Source: Cellulomonas sp. P24 (GTDB lineage Bacteria > Actinomycetota > Actinomycetes > Actinomycetales > Cellulomonadaceae). From it: DNA of 64,000 nucleotides. The stretch spans positions 3,286,001-3,350,000 of the forward strand of contig NZ_JAJDFX010000002.1 in assembly GCF_024704385.1 (NCBI RefSeq), given 5' to 3'. The notes under the pieces were generated by a model, which saw only the letters and a program-made list of their open reading frames with translations, made no database searches and had not been told where the DNA came from. Below, piece by piece: positions 16,175-24,214 of this stretch. Each line of letters starts with the position of its first letter. Position 1 is the stretch's first letter. The translations under genes were made by a program, and so were the position numbers.

Positions 16175-16501
16175 GTGACGTATGTGATCGCTCAGCCGTG
16201 CGTGGATGTCAAGGACAAGGCGTGCATCGAAGAGTGCCCCGTGGACTGCATCTACGAGGGAGAACGGTCCTTGTACATCCACCCGGACGAGTGCGTGGAC
16301 TGCGGGGCGTGCGAGCCGGTGTGCCCGGTCGAGGCGATCTACTACGAGGACGACGTGCCCGAGCAGTGGAGCGAGTACTACCGTGCGAACGTCGAGTTCT
16401 TCGACGACCTCGGCTCTCCGGGTGGTGCCGCGAAGATGGGCATGATCGCCAAGGACCACCCGATCATCGCGACCCTGCCGCTGCAGGTCGTCGGCGACTG
16501 A
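16175..16501 (+). CDS. fdxA: 7Fe ferredoxin FdxA
   Basis: This 108-residue ferredoxin has cysteines at 9, 17, 21, 25, 40, 43, 46 and 50. By analogy with the Azotobacter type, C9/C17/C50 bind the 3Fe-4S cluster and C21/C40/C43/C46 the 4Fe-4S cluster, with C25 free. It is an electron carrier for cytosolic oxidoreductases. The GTG at 16175 is preceded by a GGAGGT site at about 16163-16168; a candidate -10, GATACT, lies near 16117. Its stop is 7 nt before dapC. The ferredoxin-dapC pairing is a standard actinobacterial arrangement (fdxC-dapC in mycobacteria). Confidence 0.96.
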   Translation: MTYVIAQPCVDVKDKACIEECPVDCIYEGERSLYIHPDECVDCGACEPVCPVEAIYYEDDVPEQWSEYYRANVEFFDDLGSPGGAAKMGMIAKDHPIIATLPLQVVGD

Positions 16502-16508
16502 TCCGTCC

Positions 16509-17630
16509 GTGGGCCTGATCACCGCGACCCTGCCCGACTTTCCGTGGGACACCCTGCTCCCGTACCAGCGGATCGCCCGGGCGCACCCGCGCGGCATCGT
16601 GGACCTGTCGGTGGGCACGCCGGTGGACCCGACGCCCGACGTCGTCCGTGAGGCGTTGGCGGCGGCGTCGGACGCTCACGGCTACCCGGCGACCCACGGC
16701 ACCCCGGAGCTGCGGGAGGCCGTGGTCGCCTGGTACGCGCGCCGGCGCGGGGTGACCGGTCTCGACCCGGACGCCGTGCTCCCGACGATCGGCTCCAAGG
16801 AGATCGTGGCCTGGCTGCCGTCGCTCCTCGGGCTGGGCGACGGCGACGTGGTCGTGCACCCCAGGACGGCGTACCCGACGTACGACGTCGGTGCGCGCCT
16901 GGCCGGCGCGACGCCGTTGCCGGCCGACGACGTCGCAGAGTGGACCGGCGCGGTGCGGCTGGTCTGGGTGAACTCGCCCGGCAACCCGGACGGGACGGTC
17001 CGGTCGGTCGAGGAGCTGCGACGCATCGTCGAGGCGGCCCGGCAGGTGGGGGCGGTCGTCGTGGCGGACGAGTGCTACGCCGAGCTGGCCTGGGAGGAGC
17101 CGTGGGCCACGACCGGGGTGCCGAGCATCCTCGATCCGCGCGTGACGGGCGGTGATCCCACGGGCGTGCTCGCGCTGTACTCGCTCTCGAAGCAGTCGAA
17201 CCTCGCCGGGTACCGGGCGGCGTTCGCCGCCGGAGACCCGGCGTTGATCGCGCGGCTCCTCGAGATCCGCAAGCATGCCGGCATGATCGTCCCGGGTCCG
17301 GTCCAGGCGGCGATGACAGCCGCTCTCGGGGATGACGTCCACGTGGCCGGCCAGCGCGAGGTGTACCGGCGGCGACGAGCGGTTCTCCTGGCCGGGCTGG
17401 CCGACGCCGGTCTGACCGTCGACGGGTCCGAGGCGGGCCTGTACCTGTGGGCGCGTCCGGAGGTCGGGGCCCAGGACTGCTGGACGACGGTCGCGGACAT
17501 GGCGGAGCAAGGCATACTGGTCGCCCCGGGCTCGTTCTACGGGTCTGCAGGCCGAGGGCACGTACGGATCGCGCTGACCGCCACGGACGACAGGGTCGGC
17601 GAGGCCGCCGCGCGCCTGACCGGCGCATGA
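16509..17630 (+). CDS. dapC: Succinyldiaminopimelate transaminase DapC
   Basis: This 373-residue fold-type I PLP aminotransferase has the N-terminal LPDFPWDTLLPY typical of DapC, the PLP-phosphate site region GSKEIVAWLP near residue 95, NSPGNPDG near 155, DECYAEL near 185 and the Schiff-base lysine in SLSKQSNLAGYR near 225. It converts N-succinyl-2-amino-6-ketopimelate to N-succinyl-LL-DAP in lysine/peptidoglycan synthesis. The dapD and dapE genes for the flanking steps lie a few kilobases downstream. GTG 16509 follows the ferredoxin stop closely, so the two are cotranscribed. Confidence 0.93.
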   Translation: MGLITATLPDFPWDTLLPYQRIARAHPRGIVDLSVGTPVDPTPDVVREALAAASDAHGYPATHGTPELREAVVAWYARRRGVTGLDPDAVLPTIGSKEIVAWLPSLLGLGDGDVVVHPRTAYPTYDVGARLAGATPLPADDVAEWTGAVRLVWVNSPGNPDGTVRSVEELRRIVEAARQVGAVVVADECYAELAWEEPWATTGVPSILDPRVTGGDPTGVLALYSLSKQSNLAGYRAAFAAGDPALIARLLEIRKHAGMIVPGPVQAAMTAALGDDVHVAGQREVYRRRRAVLLAGLADAGLTVDGSEAGLYLWARPEVGAQDCWTTVADMAEQGILVAPGSFYGSAGRGHVRIALTATDDRVGEAAARLTGA

Positions 17631-17817
17631 CTGTGACATGAATCACTCCGGGTAAGGGACCTTCAGGCCCGCAAGGATTGGTCAAGGACTGGTAGGCGAA
17701 GGTACGGTCGGTCGAAGCCAACGACGGCTCACAACCGGCGGTCGATGTCGACATCGCAGCGAGAGACGCGTCATCCGCGCAGCACCGCGCGGTACCGGAC
17801 GCCAGGAGAGGAACCGC

Positions 17818-19116
17818 ATGTCCGAGTCCACCCAGGCAGTCGTTCAGCTCGTGGTGGACGGGCGGTCCCACGACCTGCCCGTCGTCCCGGCGACCGAGGG
17901 GAACAGCGGCATCGTCGTCTCCTCGCTCCTGCGGGAGACCGGGCTGGTCACCGTCGACCCCGGGTACACGAACACCGCGTCGTGCGAGTCCAAGATCACC
18001 TACATCGACGGCGACGCCGGGATCCTGCGGTACCGCGGGTACCCGATCGAGCAGCTCGCCGAGAAGTCGTCGTTCCTCGAGGTCGCGTACCTCCTCATCA
18101 ACGGCGAGCTGCCGAGCTCGACCGAGCTCGACGCGTTCGTCGAGCGGGTCAACCGGCACACGCTCGTGCACGAGGATTTCCGGACGTTCATGGGGACGTT
18201 CCCCCGCAACGCGCACCCGATGGCGGTGATGTCCTCGGCGCTCAACGCGCTCGCGACTTTCTACCCGGAGTCCCTCGACCCGTTCGACCCGGAGACCGTC
18301 GAGCTGGCCACCGTCCTGATCCTCGCGAAGACCCGCACGGTCACGTCGTACCTCCACCGCACGCGTCGCGGCGAGCCGCTGCTGTACCCCGACTACTCGC
18401 GCGGGTACGTCGACGACTTCCTGCGGATGACGTTCGCGGTGCCGTACCAGCAGTACGAGCCGGACCCGGTCGTCGTGGACGCGCTCGACCAGCTGCTGAT
18501 CCTGCACGCGGACCACGAGCAGAACTGCTCGACCTCGACGGTCCGGATGGTCGGCTCCAGCCACGCCAACATCTACGCCTCGGTCGCCGCCGGCGTGAAC
18601 GCCCTCTCCGGCCCGCTGCACGGGGGTGCCAACGAGTCGGTGCTGAAGATGCTCACCGAGATCAAGGCGAACGGCGGTGACGCCACCGAGTTCATGACAC
18701 GGGTCAAGAACAAGGAGGACGGTGTGCGCCTCATGGGGTTCGGGCACCGGGTCTACAAGAACTACGACCCGCGCGCCGCGATCGTGAAGAAGAGCGCCGA
18801 TGCGGTGCTCTCGTCGCTCGGGAAGAACGACGAGCTGCTGGAGATCGCCCTCCGCCTCGAGGAGATCGCGCTCCACGACGACTACTTCATCGAGCGGAAG
18901 CTGTACCCGAACGTCGACTTCTACACCGGGCTGATCTACAAGGCGATGGGCTTCTCGGAGGCGATGTTCACCCCGCTCTTCGTGCTCGGCCGGATGCCGG
19001 GGTGGATCGCCCAGTGGCGCGAGATGATGCTCGACCCGCAGACGAAGATCGGCCGGCCCCGCCAGGTCTACACGGGCGAGGTCACGCGGGACTACGTCGA
19101 CGTCGACGCCCGCTGA
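17818..19116 (+). CDS. gltA: Citrate synthase
   Basis: This 432-residue type II-like citrate synthase has an N-terminal beta-rich segment (residues 1-45). Active-site regions include NCSTSTVRMVGSSHANIYASVA, the histidine in GPLHGGANE (about residue 265), GFGHRVYKNYDPRA (about residue 305) and the catalytic Asp in NVDFYTGLIYKAMGF. It condenses acetyl-CoA and oxaloacetate at the entry to the TCA cycle. ATG 17818 is preceded by AGGAGAGGAACC. The 187-nt upstream region may hold a promoter (TACGGT at about 17702-17707) but no operator was recognised. Confidence 0.96.
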   Translation: MSESTQAVVQLVVDGRSHDLPVVPATEGNSGIVVSSLLRETGLVTVDPGYTNTASCESKITYIDGDAGILRYRGYPIEQLAEKSSFLEVAYLLINGELPSSTELDAFVERVNRHTLVHEDFRTFMGTFPRNAHPMAVMSSALNALATFYPESLDPFDPETVELATVLILAKTRTVTSYLHRTRRGEPLLYPDYSRGYVDDFLRMTFAVPYQQYEPDPVVVDALDQLLILHADHEQNCSTSTVRMVGSSHANIYASVAAGVNALSGPLHGGANESVLKMLTEIKANGGDATEFMTRVKNKEDGVRLMGFGHRVYKNYDPRAAIVKKSADAVLSSLGKNDELLEIALRLEEIALHDDYFIERKLYPNVDFYTGLIYKAMGFSEAMFTPLFVLGRMPGWIAQWREMMLDPQTKIGRPRQVYTGEVTRDYVDVDAR

Positions 19117-19120
19117 CGGA

Positions 19121-19157
19121 GCCCGCCGGAGAGCGCTGACGGAACCCGTCGGCGGGC
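19121..19157. terminator. Weak dyad between convergent gltA and the lysozyme-like gene
   Basis: GCCCGCCG at 19121-19128 pairs with CGGCGGGC at 19150-19157. It may act as a bidirectional terminator. It is interleaved with three near-direct copies of CGCTGACGGA/CGCTGACGAC spaced about 27 nt apart. Confidence 0.4.
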
Positions 19158-19171
19158 GCTGACGACACCGG

Positions 19172-20071
19172 TCAGCGAGCGGCGAGCGTGACCCGCACCT
19201 CGCCGACGGGCACGGTCGAGCCCGACCGCTGCCAGGTCCCGCGCGTGCGTGACCACTCCTGGTCGGCGACAGCGACCGTCGTCACCTGCTCCGCCCGGGC
19301 GACCGCCACGGACCACTGCGCGACCGACCACGCCTGACGCGATCGGACGTCGTCCGCGCCCGCCGCGGTCGTCACGGTCACCGGCAGACCGGTCGCGTCC
19401 GGGGTGCCGGGCGTCACCGGGAGCGCGCCGAGGTCGCGCTGCACCCGCGCGCCGAACCCCTCGACGCTGCCGGCGGCATCAGGCGCGCGCAGGTGGCAGG
19501 TCACGGCGGCGGGGGACCACCCGGTGAGTGCCGACGCCCACGCGCGGGCCTGCGCCTCGTGCTGGGCGTACGCCTCGGGGAAGGCGGACCGCTGGACCGC
19601 CTGGGCCGCCGCGGTGATCGCCATCGTCTCGTAGCCCGGCACCTTGACCAGGGCGTCGTAGAACGCGTTCGTCGCGTGGACCGGATCGACCACCTCGGCG
19701 GCGGTTCCCCAGCCCTGGGACGGTCGCTGCTGGAACAGCCCGAGCGAGTCGCGGTCGCCGTGCGTCACGTTCACGAGCTTGGACTCCTGCATGGCCGTCG
19801 CGATCCCGATCGTCGCGGCGCGGGCCTGGAGCCCGCGCTGCACCGAGATCGCCGCGATCAGTGCCGCGTTGTCGGCCTGCTCGGGGGTGAGGTACCAGCT
19901 GGTCCCCTCCGACGTCGCAGCGCACCGCACCTGCGCGACCGGAAGCACCTGCGAGCGGTTCAGGACGAGCACGATCGCGCCGACCGCGACGACGAGGAGT
20001 GCCGCAAGCCAGCCGACGGTCCTCGCGAGGCGTCCGCGTCGTCGTGCCGGCCTGCGTCTCACGCCCGCCAT
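19172..20071 (-). CDS. Membrane-anchored lysozyme-fold-like conserved protein
   Basis: This 299-residue protein has an Arg-rich cytoplasmic start, one membrane helix at residues 19-40 (VGWLAALLVVAVGAIVLVL), then an extracellular domain with the motif IGIATAMQESKLVNVTHGDRDSLGLFQQRPSQGWG near residues 88-122. That E-S-K-x-x-N and S-x-G-x-F-Q-Q-R-P pattern is the conserved core of an actinobacterial lysozyme/transglycosylase-like family whose activity is not established. The C-terminal 90 residues are Val/Thr-rich and look like a second beta domain. It sits between gltA and dapD; a cell-wall role is plausible but inferred. Confidence 0.75.
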   Translation of the reverse strand: MAGVRRRPARRRGRLARTVGWLAALLVVAVGAIVLVLNRSQVLPVAQVRCAATSEGTSWYLTPEQADNAALIAAISVQRGLQARAATIGIATAMQESKLVNVTHGDRDSLGLFQQRPSQGWGTAAEVVDPVHATNAFYDALVKVPGYETMAITAAAQAVQRSAFPEAYAQHEAQARAWASALTGWSPAAVTCHLRAPDAAGSVEGFGARVQRDLGALPVTPGTPDATGLPVTVTTAAGADDVRSRQAWSVAQWSVAVARAEQVTTVAVADQEWSRTRGTWQRSGSTVPVGEVRVTLAAR

Positions 20072-20078
20072 CGTGCCA

Positions 20079-20118
20079 GGTCGGTCTGTTCGTCGCCCCG
20101 ACCCGACACGGACCGACC
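20079..20118 (-). terminator. Dyad downstream of dapD
   Basis: GGTCGGTC (20079-20086) pairs with GACCGACC (20111-20118), extendable by two pairs. It lies right after the dapD stop on the minus strand and may end or stabilise that transcript. Confidence 0.4.
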
Positions 20119-20122
20119 CGCG

Positions 20123-21097
20123 TCAGTTGGCGTGCAGAGCGGCATTCAGCTCGATCCCGGTCCCGGCGCGCACGACCGCCTCGACGCCCCCCGTGAGGGA
20201 GTTGCGGCGGAACAGGACGTTGTCGACACGGGCGAGCTCCCGGGCCTTGACGACGGTGCCGGTGAGGTCGGCGCCGGCGGTGTCCGTGAACCCGACGAGG
20301 GTGACCTTCGTGCCGGCGGTCACGTACAGGCCGGACTCGACGACGCAGTCGTCGCCGAGCGGGATGCCCAGGCCCGCGTTGGCCCCGAGCAGCGAGCGAC
20401 GGCCGATCGAGACGACCTCCTTGCCCCCGCCCGAGAGCGTCCCCATGATCGACGCGCCGCCGCCGATGTCGCTCCCGTCCCCGACGACGACACCGGCGGA
20501 GATGCGACCCTCGACCATCGACACGCCGAGGGTGCCGGCGTTGTAGTTGACGAACCCCTCGTGCATGACGGTCGTTCCGGGGGCGAGGTGCGCGCCGAGC
20601 CGGACCCGGTCCGCGTCCGCGACCCGCACCCCGCTCGGTACGACGTAGTCGACCATGCGGGGGAACTTGTCGATCCCGAGCACGGTCACCGGCACACCGG
20701 TCACCGCACGCAGCCGCAGACGGGTGTCCTCGAAGCCCTCGACGGCGCACGGTCCACGATCGGTCCAGACGACGTTGGGGAGCACCCCGAAGATGCCGTC
20801 GAGGTTCTGGCCGTGCGGCGCGACGATCCGGTGCGAGAGGAGGTGCAGACGCAGGTACGCGTCGGCGGCGTCCGCCGGTGGTGCGTCGAGGTCGATCTCG
20901 GTGAGCACGACGTCGGTGCGCACGCGCCGGGCGTCGTCGTGACCGGCGAGGGCGGCGAGCTCGGACGGTGCGGTCCGGTCGGCGGGCGCAGTTCCAAGCG
21001 CGGGGCTCGGGTACCAGACCTCGAGGGTCGTGCCGTCGTCGGTCACGGTCGCCAGCCCGAAGCCCCAGGCGTCCCGCACGGTCGTCGTCTCCGTCAT
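20123..21097 (-). CDS. dapD: Tetrahydrodipicolinate N-succinyltransferase DapD
   Basis: This 324-residue enzyme is of the actinobacterial DapD type: an alpha/beta N-terminal half, then a left-handed beta-helix of hexapeptide repeats from about residue 170 ([51 protein letters not shown]), ending with a short C-terminal domain. It transfers succinyl from succinyl-CoA onto tetrahydrodipicolinate in the meso-DAP pathway. ATG 21097 is preceded by TAGGGT with a 7-nt gap, so the transcript is probably leaderless. It is divergent from dapE with two nearly back-to-back promoters. Confidence 0.94.
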   Translation of the reverse strand: MTETTTVRDAWGFGLATVTDDGTTLEVWYPSPALGTAPADRTAPSELAALAGHDDARRVRTDVVLTEIDLDAPPADAADAYLRLHLLSHRIVAPHGQNLDGIFGVLPNVVWTDRGPCAVEGFEDTRLRLRAVTGVPVTVLGIDKFPRMVDYVVPSGVRVADADRVRLGAHLAPGTTVMHEGFVNYNAGTLGVSMVEGRISAGVVVGDGSDIGGGASIMGTLSGGGKEVVSIGRRSLLGANAGLGIPLGDDCVVESGLYVTAGTKVTLVGFTDTAGADLTGTVVKARELARVDNVLFRRNSLTGGVEAVVRAGTGIELNAALHAN

Positions 21098-21104
21098 GGG
21101 AACG

Positions 21105-21110
21105 ACCCTA
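21105..21110 (-). promoter_or_regulatory. -10 box TAGGGT of leaderless dapD
   Basis: On the minus strand TAGGGT lies 7 nt upstream of the dapD ATG. Confidence 0.55.
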
Positions 21111-21169
21111 ACGGCCGTCGTGGTCGGGTGCCGCACGCGCCCGCGCCGCTCGGGCGACCGCCGTCTCGG

Positions 21170-21175
21170 TAGGGT
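21170..21175 (+). promoter_or_regulatory. -10 box TAGGGT of leaderless dapE
   Basis: TAGGGT lies 7 nt upstream of GTG 21183, the same hexamer and spacing as the divergent dapD promoter. Confidence 0.55.
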
Positions 21176-21182
21176 CGGGGAC

Positions 21183-22373
21183 GTGACTGCTCCCTCTGCC
21201 GCGCCCGTCCTGGACCTCGCTGCCGACCTCGTCGACCTGACCCGCGCCCTGTGCGACGTGCCGTCGGTGAGCGGCGACGAGCGGCTGCTCGCCGACGCCG
21301 TCGAGACTGCGCTCCGGGCGTACCCGCACCTCGAGGTGCTGCGGGACGGTGACACCGTGGTCGCCCGGACGCAGCTCGGACGCGAGAGCCGCGTCGTGGT
21401 CGCCGGGCACCTCGACACCGTCCCGATCGCGAGCAACCTGCCCACCCGGCTGCAGCCCGCCTCGACCGGACGTCAGGACCCTGGGGGCGCGCCCTCGACC
21501 TCCGGCGTGACCGGGACGGGTCCCGTCGGCGCCGCAGGATCCGTCGTCAGGGACGACGCCGAGATCTGGGGTCGGGGGACCGTCGACATGAAGGGCGGCG
21601 TGGCCGTCGCCCTCTCGCTAGCGGCCCGCCTCGTCGCACCCACGCGGGACGTCACCTGGGTCTTCTACGACAACGAGGAGGTCGAAGCCACGCGCAACGG
21701 GCTCGGCCGGGTCGCGCGGAACCATCCCGAGTGGCTCGACGGCGACTTCGCGGTCCTCGGGGAGCCGACCGTGGCCGGGATCGAGGGCGGCTGCAACGGC
21801 ACGCTCCGCGTCGAGGTCCGGGTGCCCGGTGTGGCCGCCCACTCGGCGCGCGCTTGGACGGGCGTCAACGCGATCCACGGCGCGGGCGAGGTGCTGCGGA
21901 GGCTGAGCGCCTACGTCCCTCAGGAGACCGAGGTGGATGGGCTCACGTACCGCGAGGGCATGAACGCCGTCGGCATCCGCGGGGGGATCGCCGGCAACGT
22001 GATCCCCGACGAGTGCGTCGTGACGGTCAACTTCCGGTTCGCCCCGGACCGGTCGGTCGCGCAGGCCGAGGCGCACGTGCGCGAGCTGTTCGAGGGTTTC
22101 GAGGTCACTGTCGTCGACGCAGCTGCCGGCGCCCGACCAGGGCTCGACGCGCCGATCGCCGCCGACTTCGTCGCCGCCGTCGCGGCTCTCACCGGGACCG
22201 GCCCGGCGCCGAAGTACGGCTGGACCGACGTCGCGCGATTCAGCGAGCTCGGTGTCCCCGCGGTGAACTTCGGACCCGGCGACCCGCTGCTCGCGCACAA
22301 GGACGACGAGCGCTGTCCCGTCTGGCAGCTCCACGTGTGCCATGACGCTCTGCTGGCCTGGCTCACTGCATAG
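21183..22373 (+). CDS. dapE: Succinyl-diaminopimelate desuccinylase DapE
   Basis: This 396-residue M20 metallopeptidase-fold enzyme has the metal site motifs [11 protein letters not shown] near residue 70, [11 protein letters not shown] near 130 (bridging Asp), YDNEEVE near 163 (general base Glu) and [15 protein letters not shown] at the C-terminal end. It hydrolyses N-succinyl-LL-DAP to LL-DAP and succinate. An insertion of about 35 residues rich in Gly/Pro/Ser/Thr (around residues 85-120, between the first two motifs) is longer than usual. The GTG start is fixed by TAGGGT 7 nt upstream. Its TAG stop forms the first half of the next gene's -10 box. Confidence 0.93.
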   Translation: MTAPSAAPVLDLAADLVDLTRALCDVPSVSGDERLLADAVETALRAYPHLEVLRDGDTVVARTQLGRESRVVVAGHLDTVPIASNLPTRLQPASTGRQDPGGAPSTSGVTGTGPVGAAGSVVRDDAEIWGRGTVDMKGGVAVALSLAARLVAPTRDVTWVFYDNEEVEATRNGLGRVARNHPEWLDGDFAVLGEPTVAGIEGGCNGTLRVEVRVPGVAAHSARAWTGVNAIHGAGEVLRRLSAYVPQETEVDGLTYREGMNAVGIRGGIAGNVIPDECVVTVNFRFAPDRSVAQAEAHVRELFEGFEVTVVDAAAGARPGLDAPIAADFVAAVAALTGTGPAPKYGWTDVARFSELGVPAVNFGPGDPLLAHKDDERCPVWQLHVCHDALLAWLTA

Positions 22374-22376
22374 AGT
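22371..22376 (+). promoter_or_regulatory. -10 box TAGAGT overlapping the dapE stop codon
   Basis: TAGAGT begins with the dapE TAG stop and lies 6 nt before ATG 22383, again the leaderless geometry. Confidence 0.5.
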
Positions 22377-22382
22377 CTGACC

Positions 22383-23204
22383 ATGACGAGCGACGACGGA
22401 CTGCCCCAGCCGGGTCAGGGGTACCGCAAGGGGCCCGTGCTGCTGCGCGGCAAGCAGATCCCGACGAAGACCACGGACCAGCGCCTGCTCGAGTCGGGCG
22501 GCGAGTCGGACTGGCTCCACGGGGACCCGTGGCGGGTGATGCGGATCCAGAGCGAGTTCGTCGAGGGGTTCGGTGCGCTCGCGGACATCGGCCCGGCCGT
22601 CAGCGTGTTCGGCTCCGCGCGGGTCCCGCGCGAGCACCCCGACTACCGCACGGGTGTGCAGGTCGGTCGTGGTCTCGTCGAGGCCGGCTACGCCGTGATG
22701 ACCGGCGGCGGCCCCGGGATCATGGAGTCGGCGAACCGAGGTGCCCGGGAGGCCGGCGGGCTGTCCGTCGGGCTGGGTATCGAGCTGCCCTTCGAGCAGG
22801 GCATGAACGAGTGGGTGGACCTCGGGGTCAACTTCCGGTACTTCTTCGCCCGCAAGACGATGTTCGTCAAGTACGCGCAGGGGTTCATCGTGCTGCCGGG
22901 CGGTTTCGGCACGTTCGACGAGCTGTTCGAGGCACTGACCCTCGTGCAGACGCACAAGGTCATGGGCTTCCCGATCGTGCTCATGGGGTCGGAGTACTGG
23001 TCCGGGCTCCTGGACTGGGTCCGGGGGCCCGTCGTCGACCGCGGCATGATCAACCCGGCGGACATCGAGCTCCTCACGGTGGTCGACGACCCTGAGGAGG
23101 CTGTCGCAGTGGTGCAGGCGCGCGACCGGCAGATCCGCGCCCAGGAAGAGGCCGAGGCCGCGGCGCTCCGCACGGCGTCCGCCGCCTGGGAGCCCGACGC
23201 GTGA
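22383..23204 (+). CDS. LOG family protein (TIGR00730-type, putative nucleotide phosphoribohydrolase)
   Basis: This 273-residue Rossmann-fold protein has the LOG signatures VSVFGSARVPREHPDY near residue 73, MTGGGPGIMESANRGA near 105 and VLPGGFGTFDELFE near 175. Characterised LOG proteins release free cytokinin bases from nucleoside 5'-monophosphates; in actinobacteria the physiological substrate may simply be purine nucleotides. The extended N-terminal 60 residues and C-terminal 30-residue charged helix mark the longer actinobacterial subtype. The order dapE-LOG-folP2 matches mycobacteria (Rv1202, Rv1205, Rv1207). Confidence 0.9.
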   Translation: MTSDDGLPQPGQGYRKGPVLLRGKQIPTKTTDQRLLESGGESDWLHGDPWRVMRIQSEFVEGFGALADIGPAVSVFGSARVPREHPDYRTGVQVGRGLVEAGYAVMTGGGPGIMESANRGAREAGGLSVGLGIELPFEQGMNEWVDLGVNFRYFFARKTMFVKYAQGFIVLPGGFGTFDELFEALTLVQTHKVMGFPIVLMGSEYWSGLLDWVRGPVVDRGMINPADIELLTVVDDPEEAVAVVQARDRQIRAQEEAEAAALRTASAAWEPDA

Positions 23205-23248
23205 CGAGGTGGACGCGTGACGAGGTGGGCACGTGACGAGGTGGGCGC
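23201..23248 (+). repeat. 16-bp tandem repeat, three copies
   Basis: GTGACGAGGTGG followed by ACGC, GCAC or GCGC is repeated three times, starting at the stop codon of the LOG gene (TGA 23202-23204) and filling the gap before folP. Each unit recreates a GTGA stop/start-like junction. Confidence 0.8.
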
Positions 23249-23281
23249 GGTGACGGTGGCGCGACGTCTGCGGAGGGTGCG

Positions 23282-24214
23282 GTGACGGTGCACGAAGGCG
23301 ACGCTCCCGTGCCGAGCGCCGGTGCCGTCCTGCGGCTCCGCGACCGTGAGCTCGGTCCGGACCGACCCGTCGTGATGGCGATCGTGAACCGCACCACGGA
23401 CTCCTTCTACGCCGCCGCGCGGTACGGCGAGGACGAGGCCTTCGACGCCGCGGTGCGCGCGGCCGAGGAGGGGGCGGACATCGTCGACCTCGGTGGGGTG
23501 CGTGCGGGCCGCGGTGCCGAGGTCGACGCCGCCGAGGAGGCGCGACGGGTCGTCCCGCTGGTCGAGCGTCTGCGTTCCGAGGTCCCGGAGCTGCTGATCA
23601 GCGTCGACACGTGGCGGTCCGAGGTCGCCCGGCACGCGGTGCGCGCAGGTGCCGACCTCCTCAACGACACGTGGGCCGGGCACGACCCGGCGCTGGTCGA
23701 GGTCGCGGCGGAGGCCGGGGTGGGCGTCGTGTGCTCCCACACCGGGGGAGCGTTGCCGCGGACCGACCCGCTGCGGGTCGCGTACCCCGCACGACCGGGG
23801 GCGAGCGACCCGCGCGACGGCGTGCTCGACGACGTGCTCGCCACGCTCACGGCGGCAGCTGCGCGGGCGGTCGGCCTCGGCATCGACCCGGCGTCCGTGC
23901 TCGTCGACCCGACCCACGACTTCGGCAAGAACACCTGGCACTCGCTGCACCTGGTCCGGCGCACCGCCGCGTTGACCGCCCTGGGGCACCCGGTGCTGAT
24001 GGCGCTCTCGCGCAAGGACTTCATCGGGGAGACCCTCGGGCTCCCGGCCGACGAACGCCTCGAGGGCACTCTCGCCGCGACCGCGGTCGCCGCGTGGCTC
24101 GGCGCGCGGGTGTTCCGGACCCACGACATCCGGGCGACGCGCCGCACGGTCGACATGGTCGCGGCGATCCGCGGTGACGTGGCGCCCCGGACCGCCGTGC
24201 GGGGGCTCGTGTGA
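23282..24214 (+). CDS. folP2: Dihydropteroate synthase paralogue (FolP2-like)
   Basis: This 310-residue TIM-barrel protein is homologous to dihydropteroate synthase. The N-terminal motif reads VMAIVNRTTDSFYAAARYG (about residues 31-49), where true DHPS has NVTPDSF with a following D-G-G; NRTPDSFY-type motifs mark the actinobacterial FolP2 group. Other landmarks are ADIVDLGGVRAGRGAEV, LISVDTWRSEVARHAV, LNDTWAG, DPTHDFGKNTWHSL and ALSRKDFIGETLGL. Mycobacterial FolP2 is reported to lack canonical sulfonamide-sensitive DHPS activity, so its job is uncertain. Its stop overlaps the start of the next gene (GTGTGAG). Confidence 0.88.
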   Translation: MTVHEGDAPVPSAGAVLRLRDRELGPDRPVVMAIVNRTTDSFYAAARYGEDEAFDAAVRAAEEGADIVDLGGVRAGRGAEVDAAEEARRVVPLVERLRSEVPELLISVDTWRSEVARHAVRAGADLLNDTWAGHDPALVEVAAEAGVGVVCSHTGGALPRTDPLRVAYPARPGASDPRDGVLDDVLATLTAAAARAVGLGIDPASVLVDPTHDFGKNTWHSLHLVRRTAALTALGHPVLMALSRKDFIGETLGLPADERLEGTLAATAVAAWLGARVFRTHDIRATRRTVDMVAAIRGDVAPRTAVRGLV

